DNA of 64,000 bases from Desulfosarcina ovata subsp. ovata (GCF_009689005.1 NZ_AP021879.1:1-64000); one strand, 5' to 3'. Shown: positions 8,203-17,567, numbered from the stretch's first letter. Made by a program: numbers and translations. The notes: generated by a model not told the origin, from the letters alone.

Positions 8203-9450
8203 TTATCCAATACTTTCTTCAATCTCTTGTAGATCAGCTTTATCTATCACAACGGACCAGCATAATAACGATACCAAGTCTTCAATATTTTGCATCATGT
8301 CGATGGGATTTGTTTTATCCAGTATTACCCAACGAGTTGCCAAATGCGTAAAAGCGCCTAAGAAAAGATTCCGGAACAGTCGATTATTAATATTAGTCTT
8401 GAATATGCCACGTTCTTTTCCATCTTCCAATATCGTTTCTATAATAGATACATAATCAATATAATCTTTATATACTGGTGATACATAAAATTTTTTGTTT
8501 AATTTGATATCCAACAAAAAAACACGCAAAAAGTCCCTATTTCCCATAAAAGTTGTAAATAACAAACGGATAAATCGGCGAAGCTTTTTGATAGGGCAAT
8601 TGATCTGAAAGACTTCATCCCTACTGTCACATAACCATTTAAAGCGTCTTTTTGGTATTGAAAAAAGCAAATCAATTTTGCTTTCATAATAGCTATAAAT
8701 CGTTCCTTCAGCAACATTGGCGACACTTGCAATTTCAGCCATTGTCGCCGCATTGTATCCTTTTTCAGAAAACACTCGAACAGCAGACTTAAGAATTCGG
8801 GCTTCTTTATTGTCTCCATTGACAATTTCTTTTCCCATGCCTTCCTCACAAGATATAATTGATAATACTAAATCTATGATACCGTTAAAGTCCGGTAAGG
8901 TGCGGTCGATCTCTTGTGAAGAAAAGCGGGAAAGGGATTCTTCATCGAGTAACCCAAATATCATGTTTCTAACTAATATCAGGTTGATATCAGATCTAAA
9001 AATTTTTTGATTAACGCCCTGTTGTAATATATCAGACATGATTTTCGTGTATCGTCTGAGAGCTTGATAGCCTTCATGAGAATAAAAATTTTTATTGGAA
9101 CGACATTCGAAAAGAAAATCTTTTAAGACTCGGGTTTCATGTGGACTTAAATCATTGATATACAGATGATACCATATCATTTTACCCAGCTTAGAAACCG
9201 GATCTCGGATTCCCTCTAAATGAAGTCTTAATTCCTTTTCGACCTCATCGAGTTTATCCGCCAATGCATAAAAGAGCAGGTCTTCTTTATTTACAAAATA
9301 ATGATAAATATTCGAATCAGATATACCTGCTTTTATTGCGATATCAGAAATATTCGAATCTACCAATCCTTTCTGGGAAAAAATCTCTTGCGCAGATTTT
9401 AGCAAATTTTTCCTTCGATTAGCAGCCAACACTTTGTTTTTTACAATCAT
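8203..9450 (-). CDS. Tandem TetR-family regulator (two HTH domains), copy 1
   Basis: 415 aa, about twice a normal TetR protein. Two TetR N-terminal HTH domains are visible: one at about 15-62 (ending SNIYHYFVNKEDLLFYA) and one at about 218-265 (ending GTIYSYYESKIDLLFSI). Each is followed by about 150 residues of helical ligand-binding domain. Single-chain fusion would place both halves of a TetR dimer in one protein. It is paralogous to the proteins at 32025 and 55574 but more diverged and AT-rich. It is the first gene inside the putative island, transcribed towards the tRNA fragment. The ATG at 9450 has only a weak ribosome site. Its target is unknown. Confidence 0.85.
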   Translation of the reverse strand: MIVKNKVLAANRRKNLLKSAQEIFSQKGLVDSNISDIAIKAGISDSNIYHYFVNKEDLLFYALADKLDEVEKELRLHLEGIRDPVSKLGKMIWYHLYINDLSPHETRVLKDFLFECRSNKNFYSHEGYQALRRYTKIMSDILQQGVNQKIFRSDINLILVRNMIFGLLDEESLSRFSSQEIDRTLPDFNGIIDLVLSIISCEEGMGKEIVNGDNKEARILKSAVRVFSEKGYNAATMAEIASVANVAEGTIYSYYESKIDLLFSIPKRRFKWLCDSRDEVFQINCPIKKLRRFIRLLFTTFMGNRDFLRVFLLDIKLNKKFYVSPVYKDYIDYVSIIETILEDGKERGIFKTNINNRLFRNLFLGAFTHLATRWVILDKTNPIDMMQNIEDLVSLLCWSVVIDKADLQEIEESIG

Positions 9451-9485
9451 AACGATCTATGCTTCATTTCAAGTTTAACTGAATC

Positions 9486-9783
9486 ACCGACCACCCGATT
9501 AGCGGGTGGTTTGATGAAACCCCCTCCGAAGGGGGCGATGTTATTCGTAAAGCCCCTAACACTACAGCGTAACTTTGAACCAATCCAATCAATATATTGT
9601 GTTTTGCAATATAACTTATTCAATATTTGGGCCTTTTTCCCTTATGTTTCGATGTAGTACCAAAGGGGCTCATTTTAGCTATTCCTTTTCAGACTCACGT
9701 TGATATCGAATATATTTTCGTATTGTTTCTTCATCCAAGCCGATTGTGCTTACGCAGTATCCTTCTCGGTTAATACCTGACGC
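9486..9783 (-). mobile_element. IS200/IS605-type remnant (TnpA C-terminus plus end hairpin)
   Basis: On the minus strand, 9679-9783 encodes about 34 residues ending in TAG (INREGYCVSTIGLDEETIR then KYI). This matches the C-terminal end of Y1 transposases of the IS200/IS605 family (GYFVSTVG, then a helical tail). The rest of TnpA, including the HUH and Tyr motifs, is missing. At 9490-9510 there is an 8-bp stem hairpin (ACCACCCG/CGGGTGGT), the kind of subterminal hairpin these elements use as an end. This is a dead fragment. Confidence 0.55.
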
Positions 9784-10279
9784 GTTTGTCGCGCCTTTTC
9801 CCTCAACGCTCAGGACAAGAGCTTTTGACCAACGCCGTCGAGGGTGGCTTGAAAGTCGCCCCCCGCAGGTAGGCCTCGGAGGGTCGGTTCCTCAGCTTTT
9901 CACGCATTGCCTATGCTCTGTGTTGTTGCAGGACACTGATATCACAGCCCCAAAAGCATTACCGTTATTTTTTTTCGGGATTACATAGTGAAATAATTTC
10001 ATTCACGTCCTGTATTTCTTGGAGCCTCCCTATTTTTTCGAATATTTTTTCAGCATTTTCCTTGGGAATCACCGAAGTAGCTGTAGATTGTCACGATATT
10101 AACCCTACGTAATTCCAATATATATTACCTATGGGAGAGAATTCTCGGTGAAAGTGTGACAAAGACAAAGAAAGGGGCTTGGTGATACCAAGCCCCTTTG
10201 ATAGTAGACAGCAGTCTACCGCACCAGATTATCCCTTGGCGCCGGAGTCCCCTCTCGAGCGCCTCCGTTTCATCTGGGT
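9784..10279. other. Intergenic debris, no convincing gene
   Basis: A plus-strand open frame (9746-9988) runs through this stretch but has no ribosome site and no domain. On the minus strand, about 9975-10090 reads as a short helical C-terminal fragment (EKIFEKIGRLQEIQDVNEII) with a stop upstream, probably a broken gene. The only well-formed element is the hairpin at 10171-10199. Confidence 0.4.
10171..10199. terminator. Strong hairpin, likely transcription terminator
   Basis: A perfect 13-bp stem (AAAGGGGCTTGGT and its complement) around a GAT loop, flanked by A and T residues. It lies just downstream of the minus-strand transposition genes and probably ends that transcript. It could also mark the edge of the transposon. 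Confidence 0.6.
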
Positions 10280-10453
10280 TTAAAACGGTTCGACGTCCTT
10301 GGATGGTTTTTGGGTTTGTATGTCATCGTCTTGAAGGTATTGTTTTACTCTTCCCAACGCAGCGATAACGCCATCGAGGATGATCGTTTCGATTTCCATG
10401 GCGATTCGTTCACACTTTTGCTCATATTCGAAATCCTGTTCCGGATCAAACAT
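10280..10453 (-). CDS. Small acidic protein next to transposition ATPase
   Basis: 57 aa starting at the ATG at 10453, with AAAGGAGG eight bases upstream. It begins MFDPEQDFEYEQKCERIA and is acidic and helical, with no recognised domain. It lies 27 bases after the ATPase stop, on the same strand, and so forms the last gene of the transposon-like operon. The perfect ribosome site and clean context support it. Function unknown. Confidence 0.6.
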   Translation of the reverse strand: MFDPEQDFEYEQKCERIAMEIETIILDGVIAALGRVKQYLQDDDIQTQKPSKDVEPF

Positions 10454-10480
10454 GGCACGGCCTCCTTTGTGTTATTTGGG

Positions 10481-11299
10481 TTAGGCAATCAGATCACAAT
10501 CGGTAAAAAGTTCGGCGCTGACGGTTTTCTCGTTGCGATAATATGCCTCGCTTAGCAGTAAGGTGCCCAGGTTCATGATTTCCCGTCGATTGCCGTGGCA
10601 ATGCGCCGCGACAAGGGCCAGCGCATCGGATTCAAAGAGGTCCTTGGGTGCTTTTGCACAACGGAGTCTGAAGTCGATAAACTGCTCGGTTTCTTTTTCG
10701 TCCAGAGGGTCGATGCGAAAGTTCACCGTCAACCGGGTGCGAATGGGCGTCATCACCGACAATGTCATCTGCTTGGCGAGCATATCATCACCGACGATGA
10801 TCAAGGAGGCGGCGGCGGCCTTTTTTGGGGGACAGACAATCAGGGAACAAAGGTCCATCAGCGATTCCCGTTCGAGCAGTTGGGCATCGTCGATCAGGAT
10901 CACCGGATGGACCGGATGCTTTCCGGTAGCCATCATGCCGATGTGTTTTTGCAATTTTACCAAGAGGGGCACGGCCCTGGTTTGGGTTTCCACGCCGAGT
11001 TGTTCGCCAACGGTCTTTAGCAGCGCCGTTCGTTGCAAGCCGCCGTAATGGATGTAAAGTCCGTGGTAATAATTGGCGTCCAGGCTTGCCAAAAGGTGCT
11101 GAACCAGGGTGGATTTCCCGGCACCGGAAGGCCCGCTGACGGCAAAACTTTTTCCGTGCTGTAAAAGCTGCAAGCCTTGATCGGCGATTCGTTGATCCCT
11201 TTGGCTGTAGAACGGTTGTTCCATTTTCCAGGTATCGGCAAATGGATGAAACTTCCATCCGAAGTGTTCGGCCAGACTCTGGTGGTTACTCGGTGTCAT
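10481..11299 (-). CDS. AAA ATPase, ExeA/TniB/MuB-like transposition protein
   Basis: 272 aa starting at the ATG at 11299, which has AAGGAG six or seven bases upstream. The open frame runs further but into the transposase gene. It has P-loop GPSGAGKST near residue 66 and Walker B VILIDDAQ. It resembles general secretion ATPase ExeA and the transposon ATPases TniB/MuB, which choose targets and activate the transposase. It overlaps the end of the transposase gene by 14 bases, which implies coupled translation. Confidence 0.85.
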   Translation of the reverse strand: MTPSNHQSLAEHFGWKFHPFADTWKMEQPFYSQRDQRIADQGLQLLQHGKSFAVSGPSGAGKSTLVQHLLASLDANYYHGLYIHYGGLQRTALLKTVGEQLGVETQTRAVPLLVKLQKHIGMMATGKHPVHPVILIDDAQLLERESLMDLCSLIVCPPKKAAAASLIIVGDDMLAKQMTLSVMTPIRTRLTVNFRIDPLDEKETEQFIDFRLRCAKAPKDLFESDALALVAAHCHGNRREIMNLGTLLLSEAYYRNEKTVSAELFTDCDLIA

Positions 11300-12530
11300 T
11301 GTCTTTCTCCTTGGTATGAGCGAAATTGGCGTTGTCAAAACGATATGCGTTTGCGGTAAGGTCCACCGGCTTGGCCGGTTTAAGATCATCGCCGTAGTAA
11401 ATGCGGGAAAGATCCCAGGGCATGTAATAGATGGTTACCCGCTGTCCCGGCAGACATCCGGGCACTTCGAAAGCCTTTTTTTTCAGACGAATCGTACCGT
11501 CGTTGTAAACGCGACAACGACGCTTTAGCCGAAACAACGATTCGATATCGGCGACTTCGGGCACGGGTTGGCAAACGCTATCGACCCCCAGGCGTTTTTG
11601 CATGGGTGAGCATTCCAGGGTACTGTGGATTCGGCGGTGATAGTCGTTCAGATAAAGGGTGAACGCCGTGTTGATTTCATCGAACGTTTTGTACCGCTGT
11701 TTGGCGAGGAACTGGTCCCGGACGGTACGAAAAAATCGCTCCACTTTGGAACGGCCCTGGGGACGCCCGGGAGGTGTATGGGGTTGTCGCATGGACAGGT
11801 TAGCGCAAACGATTTTCAAATGGCGGCTGTTGTATGCCGACCCATTGTCCGTATACAGCCGATGGGGGATACCATGGCGCCTTATGGCAGTCATCAATTC
11901 GATGATCAGGCTTTGGGTCGATTCCGTGGAATAAAACCTTCCGCTGACCACATAGCGGGTGCAATCGTCGATGATGACATGCAGGTAGCTTTTGCGTTTT
12001 TTCTTGCCCTCGTACAGTTTGGGCCCGTGCATGAAGTCTCCGATCCACATCTGACCGAATTTATCGAATTCAAACGGACGAACCACTTCGGCGGTTGCCA
12101 AATGAGGATCGCGCATCAGGTTGTTATTCCGGGCGAATCGATACAACGTGGAGCGGCTCGGACGGGTTTCATCCCATAATTGGCGCTCGACCAGTTCCCG
12201 AAGCATCAGTGACAGGGTCCAGCGGGGATGTGCCAGCCGGAGTTCAAACATCTCGTTGGCAAGGGGTGCCGGCACATCGTGCGTGCCTTTGTCGGATCGC
12301 TCTTTGTCGCAAAGCGCACCGAGCCCGCCATGGTTGAACCGGTACAGCCACTTTCGAATGGCTTCGGCCGATAGCGTAACATAGCGACCGTCATGGGGAT
12401 GAATGTAGCTGCTTTGTGATACGACGGCCAGCATTTCACACAACTGAACATCGTTGGCATCGCGGTGCAAAAGCGGGCTGATAATCCCGTAGCGCCACAA
12501 CGCCAAGTCCATTTGCCGATCATCTTGCAT
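11286..12530 (-). CDS. DDE integrase/transposase (rve core, TniA/Mu-like)
   Basis: 414 aa. An N-terminal helix-turn-helix region (about 20-130) precedes an rve-type catalytic core from about 140. Candidate acidic residues are in IGDFMHGPK, in LYTDNGSAYNS, and in the KVERFFRTVRDQF helix, giving a D-D-E set. The C-terminal part is a beta-barrel-like domain. The ATG at 12530 follows AAAGGAGG. Together with the overlapping ATPase gene this marks a replicative or target-regulated transposon rather than a simple IS. It appears full-length. Confidence 0.88.
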   Translation of the reverse strand: MQDDRQMDLALWRYGIISPLLHRDANDVQLCEMLAVVSQSSYIHPHDGRYVTLSAEAIRKWLYRFNHGGLGALCDKERSDKGTHDVPAPLANEMFELRLAHPRWTLSLMLRELVERQLWDETRPSRSTLYRFARNNNLMRDPHLATAEVVRPFEFDKFGQMWIGDFMHGPKLYEGKKKRKSYLHVIIDDCTRYVVSGRFYSTESTQSLIIELMTAIRRHGIPHRLYTDNGSAYNSRHLKIVCANLSMRQPHTPPGRPQGRSKVERFFRTVRDQFLAKQRYKTFDEINTAFTLYLNDYHRRIHSTLECSPMQKRLGVDSVCQPVPEVADIESLFRLKRRCRVYNDGTIRLKKKAFEVPGCLPGQRVTIYYMPWDLSRIYYGDDLKPAKPVDLTANAYRFDNANFAHTKEKDNDTE

Positions 12531-12607
12531 AAGGGGCCTCCTTTGATAAAAAGTTTGCCCCCATGTACGTAATCTACTGGTTATTCACAATTTATAGATT
12601 CTGTTGG

Positions 12608-13114
12608 TCAGGCATAACCGTACCGTTTCGGGTAAAATTTCATGGCAAACATGCGGATAAAATCGGACCAATGCCCCGGTGGGTCGATGCATGGTGAAGG
12701 TGCCCAGACCGGCGTTGTTTTAGCCTCCTGATCGATCCAGTCCAAAAGGCCGTGCCATTTTTTGATGGATCCATCCACCACGGAACGGGTAAGGCACAGG
12801 CGACGGCATATCTCAGCAGTGGCGAGCTGTCGATCCACCAACTGGATCAAGGCGGTAAGCATGCATAACGTCAATCGGGTTATTCGTAGAAATGGATGCG
12901 GTAGAATGGAAAATGTCCGCCGGCACTGATCATGTTTACAAAGATAACGCTGAATCCTGATTTGCTCCTGGCCGGAAAAGCCATAGCGCTCGTAGGTGCC
13001 GTATTTGATAATATTGACTTGGTTGTTGCACCAATGGCAGGCGATCGGTCCGGTCTGATTTTCCTTGGCAATTTTGTTCAGAACCAATAGAATTGTCAAT
13101 ACTGGGTGGGGCAT
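12608..13114 (-). CDS. DUF6431-type zinc-finger/HTH protein
   Basis: 168 aa. An N-terminal CHWC ... CKHDQC arrangement looks like a zinc ribbon (CxxC about 24-27 and 54-59), as in transposase-associated zinc-finger domains. A helix-turn-helix-like stretch (ATAEICRRLCLTRSVVDGSI) follows near 115. Such proteins accompany rve transposases in Desulfobacteria, and I recall the family label DUF6431 with moderate certainty. The ATG at 13114 has GGAG seven bases upstream. It is likely a DNA-binding partner in transposition. Confidence 0.65.
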   Translation of the reverse strand: MPHPVLTILLVLNKIAKENQTGPIACHWCNNQVNIIKYGTYERYGFSGQEQIRIQRYLCKHDQCRRTFSILPHPFLRITRLTLCMLTALIQLVDRQLATAEICRRLCLTRSVVDGSIKKWHGLLDWIDQEAKTTPVWAPSPCIDPPGHWSDFIRMFAMKFYPKRYGYA

Positions 13115-13382
13115 GGCTATTCTCCGTTTTTATTTGAAAAAATAAATGTGCACCGGATCAATAGCACATGCCCCCCCTTTTATCCCCCCCAAAGGGGGAA
13201 AGGATGCAAGGCATGGGGCGGTTCCTGCTGTTTGGGCTGCTCAGTTCCGCCTGACTATCTGTCGATTGGGGATGATTGTCTGGAAAAGCCAGATGGCAGG
13301 TTATTCTACCTGCCTATTTTCAAGAAGGGATACATGGGGTTTATCTCTGATGGTAGCGTAAGTTGACTTTTTTTCTCTCTTC

Positions 13383-14684
13383 TCAGGTAGTAGAGAGAGA
13401 CTCCTTATAAGTAGCCAAGTCCATAAATTTTTCTTTCATCTCCGGGAGTGTAAGTGGAACACCCGGTGACCCTTTAGATTCCTTGATAAATTTATTCAGG
13501 GTTGCACCCTGTTTTGTTTTTACCGTCACTATGGTCTCAAACATAGTGAGTTCAGGATTCAGTAAGACGTTGATCCTGTCTCTGATAGCAATTATATGAG
13601 GATCATTCAGATCTTTTGAAGTGAACATATCTCTGCTGACGCGCCCTCTTATTAAAGCGATGGCAGCGCAATGCTGGACGCTAAATTTTCCCTCCAGTAC
13701 CTTTTGCGGGTTTTTCCGGTTGACCACGCTATATGGCAAGGGTCCGAATTCGATCTGGACCTCTTCAACGTCCGCGGCAGTGATGTTTTCTTCTTTGCGA
13801 ATGGCTTCGATGGCCTGGATGGTCGAATGCGTGGCAAGCGCGGAAGCATAGGGTTTAAAGGCGATATCCTGAATATGGTGCTGCTTTCCGAGACCGGTCA
13901 GCATGTCACTGGATTGTGATTTGGGCGAAAAAACATTTTTCAGGCCGAAGCGCCCCTCGAAAATTTCATGGCTGCTGTCAAAATTCCTTCTTGCCAGGGC
14001 CATCGACAAAATCCCGTCCATGGCCGCTTTTCCGGCATGAAAAGGCTTGCTCATGGTGCCGAAGACCTCGCGCAGGCCGGAAACCTGGGTTCCCGTGATC
14101 CCGAAGGCATTCACGATTTGCTCCGGAGAAAGACCCATCAGTTTTGCCGCGCTGGCCGTGGCACCGAACCGTCCGATCGTGGCGGTGGCATGCCATCCGT
14201 ATTCATAATGGGTTTGGCCGGCAGCAATGCCGATCCTTGCCGCAACTTCAAAACCGATGATGAAGGCCGTGATCAAATCCCTGCCGGAAGCCCTTTTGTA
14301 TTCCGCGACCGCAATGGCGGCCGGCGCCAGGCAGACGCTGGGATGGATGCCGGCATCTTTATGAGTATCGTCGAAATCTAGGGCGTGTGACATGGTACCG
14401 TTGATAAGCGCGGCAAAAAGCGCATTGGTCTTCACCCCTTTTCCGATGATCGTGGCATGGGGATTTCCGCCCATGATATCAATCAAATCCAATAAAATAT
14501 CGCTCACCGGCTCCTTTGAGCCCCCAAGGGTTACGCCTATCCAATCCAAAATGCATAGTTTTGCAAAGCGTTGGATATATTTTGGAATACTATCATATGA
14601 TGTAATATAGATATAATCGGCAAATCGTTCGGCAATGGTCATAATTTTATGTTTCGCATTCATTAGATCATTTCCCGTTCCCAT
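13383..14684 (-). CDS. MmgE/PrpD family protein
   Basis: 433 aa, near the family length of about 450. Conserved family features include the ALDFDDTHKDAGIHPS segment near residue 100 and a C-terminal dimerisation half. The family includes 2-methylcitrate dehydratase, cis-aconitate decarboxylase and other hydro-lyases or decarboxylases on polycarboxylates. The substrate here cannot be read. A second ATG seven codons in (14663) is also possible, and neither start has a strong ribosome site. It has the same promoter pattern as the bss and bbs operons about 100 bases upstream, so it probably belongs to the toluene regulon. Confidence 0.85.
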   Translation of the reverse strand: MGTGNDLMNAKHKIMTIAERFADYIYITSYDSIPKYIQRFAKLCILDWIGVTLGGSKEPVSDILLDLIDIMGGNPHATIIGKGVKTNALFAALINGTMSHALDFDDTHKDAGIHPSVCLAPAAIAVAEYKRASGRDLITAFIIGFEVAARIGIAAGQTHYEYGWHATATIGRFGATASAAKLMGLSPEQIVNAFGITGTQVSGLREVFGTMSKPFHAGKAAMDGILSMALARRNFDSSHEIFEGRFGLKNVFSPKSQSSDMLTGLGKQHHIQDIAFKPYASALATHSTIQAIEAIRKEENITAADVEEVQIEFGPLPYSVVNRKNPQKVLEGKFSVQHCAAIALIRGRVSRDMFTSKDLNDPHIIAIRDRINVLLNPELTMFETIVTVKTKQGATLNKFIKESKGSPGVPLTLPEMKEKFMDLATYKESLSTT

Positions 14685-14783
14685 TGCCCGTAAAGGGGGT
14701 TCATCATCGCTATTGCAGATATTATGTCATACCCAAAAGCCTTAGATAGGACGATATAATTTAACTTTAATTTAATTAATTAT

Positions 14784-14820
14784 TGAGTTATATTCAACTC
14801 CACTAACGTTCCGATGTCAA
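14784..14820 (-). promoter_or_regulatory. Shared catabolic promoter upstream of mmgE/prpD
   Basis: Minus strand: TTGACA (14815-14820), 17-base spacer, TTGAAT (14792-14797), three bases, ACTCA (14784-14788), then an AT-rich tract. The same spacing and boxes are found before bssD, bbsA and the second bbsH. Confidence 0.65.
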
Positions 14821-14842
14821 CAATTGTTTCAACAAGCCTGAT

Positions 14843-14986
14843 ATGGATCAGGACTGTTTTCGTATCGATCTGCGGCTTAACCAACTGGCCTATGCCCAAG
14901 CCCTAACCCGAGCCGGCTATTATCCAATGGTTGGCCAACTCGCCGGTCATAAAACTGTCGATCAAAAAGGAAGAATCGACCTGTAG
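14843..14986 (+). pseudogene. Possible tyrosine-recombinase C-terminal scrap
   Basis: A 47-codon frame ending TAG includes ALTRAGYYPMVGQLAGHKTV. This vaguely recalls the (L)-(AG)-x-LGHK region of tyrosine recombinases. There is no ribosome site and nothing homologous upstream. It could be a remnant of the integrase that used the tRNA site, but the match is weak. Confidence 0.2.
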
Positions 14987-15100
14987 TAAATAATCTAAAC
15001 TTGTTTTTCAGAGAGCGAAATCAAAGTTGATCGCTAACCATAGAATATGATATAATATTCTTTCTATCAAAAAGCCTGAATATTGGAAATCGACAACTAA

Positions 15101-15256
15101 GGCGATTGGCGGAAAAGAATATACCAGAATGCGCATGATTTTCATTCGTATTCAAGGCGGGCTTTTTTACGCATAGTGGGGCTATGTGTGGAAACGCCCA
15201 ACGCAGAAGACGGATGAAAAGCAGGCGGGTATATTCTTTGACAGAAATCGCCTAAC
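15101..15256. repeat. MITE-like inverted-repeat element (family with 29996)
   Basis: Imperfect terminal inverted repeats: GGCGATTGGCGGAAAAGAAT at 15101-15120 and, inverted, ATTCTTTGACAGAAATCGCC at 15234-15253. Inside are further complementary stretches (GATTTTCATTCG against CGGATGAAAAG). The same outer sequence recurs inverted at 30108-30127. It lies directly before the acyl-CoA ligase gene. Confidence 0.5.
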
Positions 15257-15276
15257 GACTTGGAGAATTGAAACAT

Positions 15277-16815
15277 ATGAAATGGAGCGTGGGGAAAATC
15301 CTCAGTAAAAGAGCTCTTTTAACTCCAGATAAAATAGCTGTAATTTTTGAAGATCATCCAATGAGTTACAAGGAATTGAATCTTGAAGCAAACCGAATCG
15401 CCGGAATTTTTGAGGAAAAAGGTTTAATAAAAGGTGACCGTATTGCGGTGGATCTGCTCAATTGTCCGGAATTTTTGGCCTGTTATATGGCTGCTGCCAA
15501 GTTAGGAGTGATCTTTGTGCCTTTAAATTTTCGACTGGTCTCTCGTGAACTTGAGTACCAACTGAACTGGTGCCAGTGCCGTTTGTTGATCTTTCATGAT
15601 ATTTTTGCTCCCCAAATCGAACCTATCCGTCACCTTGTATCCATTGAGGAGGGCAGTTTCATTTGCCTTTCAACGGATTCGGAAGATGCACCGTTTTGCC
15701 CTTCTTGGGCATTAGATTATCATCAGGCAATTTCAGGAAAAGAACCAAAAGAACCTGAAATTGATACTCTAATTGATTTGGATGATCCGCTTTTAATCCT
15801 TTATACATCCGGCGTTACAGGTAATCCCAAAGGAGCGGTAATTACCCATGGCCAAACCTATTTTAAATGCTTTCAAATCATTAACTATACAGACATGCGT
15901 CAAGATGATATTTTCCAATCTCAGGCGCCGCTATGCCATTCCGCTGGACTCTGCGCAGTTGCGACCCCTGCCCTATGCCGCGGAGCCGCTTTGCTGATGC
16001 GCCAGCATTTCGATGCGGCCACGTTTGTTAGAGATATTGAAAAATACAGGGCAACTATTGTATTTGGCCTGACTACGATGTTTCGTTTCGTCCTTGAAAC
16101 CGGACTGCTCGATACACTTGATATCAGCAGCGTCCGGATGTTTTTTGGAGGTGGAGAGAGAACCAACTTGGAACTCCTTGATACGTTGAAAAGCAAGGGG
16201 GTTTCACTTTTAATGGGGTTCGGACAAACTGAAAATTCAGCAATGGTTCTGATGCCGCAATGGGCTTCAGACAAAAAGCCCGGTTCCATGGGGTTACCCA
16301 ATTTTTTTACTGAGTTGTGGATCGAAGACAATAATGGAGAAAAACTGCCTCCTGGACAAATCGGTGAAGTCGTCGCAACCGGGCCTAGTGTTATGAAAGA
16401 ATATTGGCATATGCCACGGGAAACATCCGGAACGATTATTAATGATAAGCTTTATACTGGTGATTTAGGATACTTAGATGAGGACGGATTCGTTTATGTG
16501 GTAGATCGTGCAAAGGATATGTACAGAACTGGTGGAGAAAACGTATACCCAGCAGAAGTGGAGGCGATATTGTCATATCACCCAAAAATTGAAGCTGTTG
16601 CTATCATTGGCGTGCCGAGTGATAAATGGGGTGAGACTGGCAAAGCCTATATCGAGTGTAGACCAGGGGAGAGCCTTATTTTAGAAGATATTCATAGCTT
16701 TCTAAATGGTAAAGTTGCAAAATATAAACTACCCACCATCATTAAAATTGTGGATGCATTACCCAGAACAGTATGGGGAAAAATAAAAAAGGCTGAAATC
16801 AGAAAATGGAAGTGA
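15277..16815 (+). CDS. AMP-forming acyl-CoA synthetase
   Basis: 512 aa from the ATG at 15277. A TTG three codons earlier lies too close to the GGAG ribosome site. It belongs to the ANL superfamily: the AMP-binding P-loop region is LYTSGVTGNPKGA near residue 178, followed by the GFGQTE motif and the YTGDLGYLDEDGFVYVVDR A8 hinge region near 400. The conserved C-terminal lysine lies in PRTVWGKIKK. It activates a carboxylic acid with ATP and CoA. Closest by look are fatty-acid or aryl-acid CoA ligases, and the substrate is unknown. It is divergent from the mmgE/prpD gene and stands alone. Confidence 0.88.
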   Translation: MKWSVGKILSKRALLTPDKIAVIFEDHPMSYKELNLEANRIAGIFEEKGLIKGDRIAVDLLNCPEFLACYMAAAKLGVIFVPLNFRLVSRELEYQLNWCQCRLLIFHDIFAPQIEPIRHLVSIEEGSFICLSTDSEDAPFCPSWALDYHQAISGKEPKEPEIDTLIDLDDPLLILYTSGVTGNPKGAVITHGQTYFKCFQIINYTDMRQDDIFQSQAPLCHSAGLCAVATPALCRGAALLMRQHFDAATFVRDIEKYRATIVFGLTTMFRFVLETGLLDTLDISSVRMFFGGGERTNLELLDTLKSKGVSLLMGFGQTENSAMVLMPQWASDKKPGSMGLPNFFTELWIEDNNGEKLPPGQIGEVVATGPSVMKEYWHMPRETSGTIINDKLYTGDLGYLDEDGFVYVVDRAKDMYRTGGENVYPAEVEAILSYHPKIEAVAIIGVPSDKWGETGKAYIECRPGESLILEDIHSFLNGKVAKYKLPTIIKIVDALPRTVWGKIKKAEIRKWK

Positions 16816-16936
16816 GTCCAGGCATGGTGATATTCGCCATGGTCCTCGACACACATCCGGGCGAACGCCACTTTACCGGTTGTCCGAATTTTTCGAGTAA
16901 AGGGAATCGTGACCAAACTGATTCCTTTGAAATTCT

Positions 16937-17515
16937 TTACTTATACTCCAGTACAAAGACTTTTTCGGTTCCTGAGTATCTGCTTGTTTCGATTCTGTCA
17001 TTTATTTTTCTGGCAGATGAAGCTGAAATATATTTTTCACCACATTGCATACATAATCCGGCGGGAACATTTTTGATTACATAGAGTTGTCCTTCGAGCC
17101 GGTAATCAAAATTTCCCACGGTAATTTGCTTAATTTCTCCATTACAGAAAAAACATACTTGGCGTTTATCGCCCATACTCTTGTCTCCAGGCTGACTTCG
17201 TTGATAGGAATTTTTCCAGATAGGCAGTGAAGGGATATAGGCGAAGAGAATGACTATCAGGCTGTTTTGAGTCTCGGCGCAAATCACATGCACAGGTTTC
17301 TTTCCTGAAAAGCCAAGAATCAGATAGCTGCCTCCTCTACTTGGATGTTTATGGATTTCCAGTATTTTGCCGAATAAAATGGCATCTTCGATTTCAGTAA
17401 TATGGATCTTACCCTCAGTCAGAAACCGCATAACGTGTTCGGAGACCAAATATTGTGATTTTTTAACTCTTTCCGCTATCCAATCAATCTTTTTAAAAGG
17501 GTCGGCAAATTTCAT
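16937..17515 (-). CDS. DUF4258 domain fused to YgiT/MqsA-type zinc finger
   Basis: 192 aa. Residues about 15-105 look like DUF4258, a RelE-related fold (SEHVMRFL start, then an ILGF/VHVICAE strand pair). Residues about 114-175 form a YgiT/MqsA-type zinc-binding domain with CFFC and CMQC pairs and a VPAGLCMQCGEKYIS loop. In most genomes these are two adjacent genes resembling a toxin-antitoxin pair. Here they are one frame. An internal ATG at 17176 has GGAGA seven bases upstream, so the zinc-finger part may also be made alone. It is the last gene of the minus-strand sensor-kinase run, 52 bases after the response regulator. The role is inferred only. Confidence 0.7.
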   Translation of the reverse strand: MKFADPFKKIDWIAERVKKSQYLVSEHVMRFLTEGKIHITEIEDAILFGKILEIHKHPSRGGSYLILGFSGKKPVHVICAETQNSLIVILFAYIPSLPIWKNSYQRSQPGDKSMGDKRQVCFFCNGEIKQITVGNFDYRLEGQLYVIKNVPAGLCMQCGEKYISASSARKINDRIETSRYSGTEKVFVLEYK

Positions 17516-17567
17516 AAAGTTATAATTAAGCGATCGCTATTACGAAAAAGGAGTTTAGCTGCTAAGC

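Larger units (their letters stand above)
10280..13114 (-). mobile_element. Transposon-like block: DDE transposase, AAA ATPase, accessory genes
   Basis: Four co-directional genes: a DUF6431 zinc-finger protein, an rve-type DDE transposase, an ExeA/TniB-type ATPase and a 57-aa protein. A transposase paired with a target-selecting ATPase is the plan of Mu, Tn7, Tn5053 and IS21-like elements. Terminal repeats were not identified with confidence. The ends probably lie between about 10.13 and 10.28 kb and between 13.12 and 13.38 kb. All genes look intact. Confidence 0.7.

Noticed and set aside
9746..9988. Plus-strand 80-codon frame in the debris region
   Set aside because: No ribosome site and no recognisable domain; it overlaps the IS200/IS605 remnant in another frame.
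15238..15266. TTGACA-type promoter before the acyl-CoA ligase
   Set aside because: The -10 at 17 bases is TGGAGA, which is poor, and it overlaps the ribosome site; probably chance within the repeat end.
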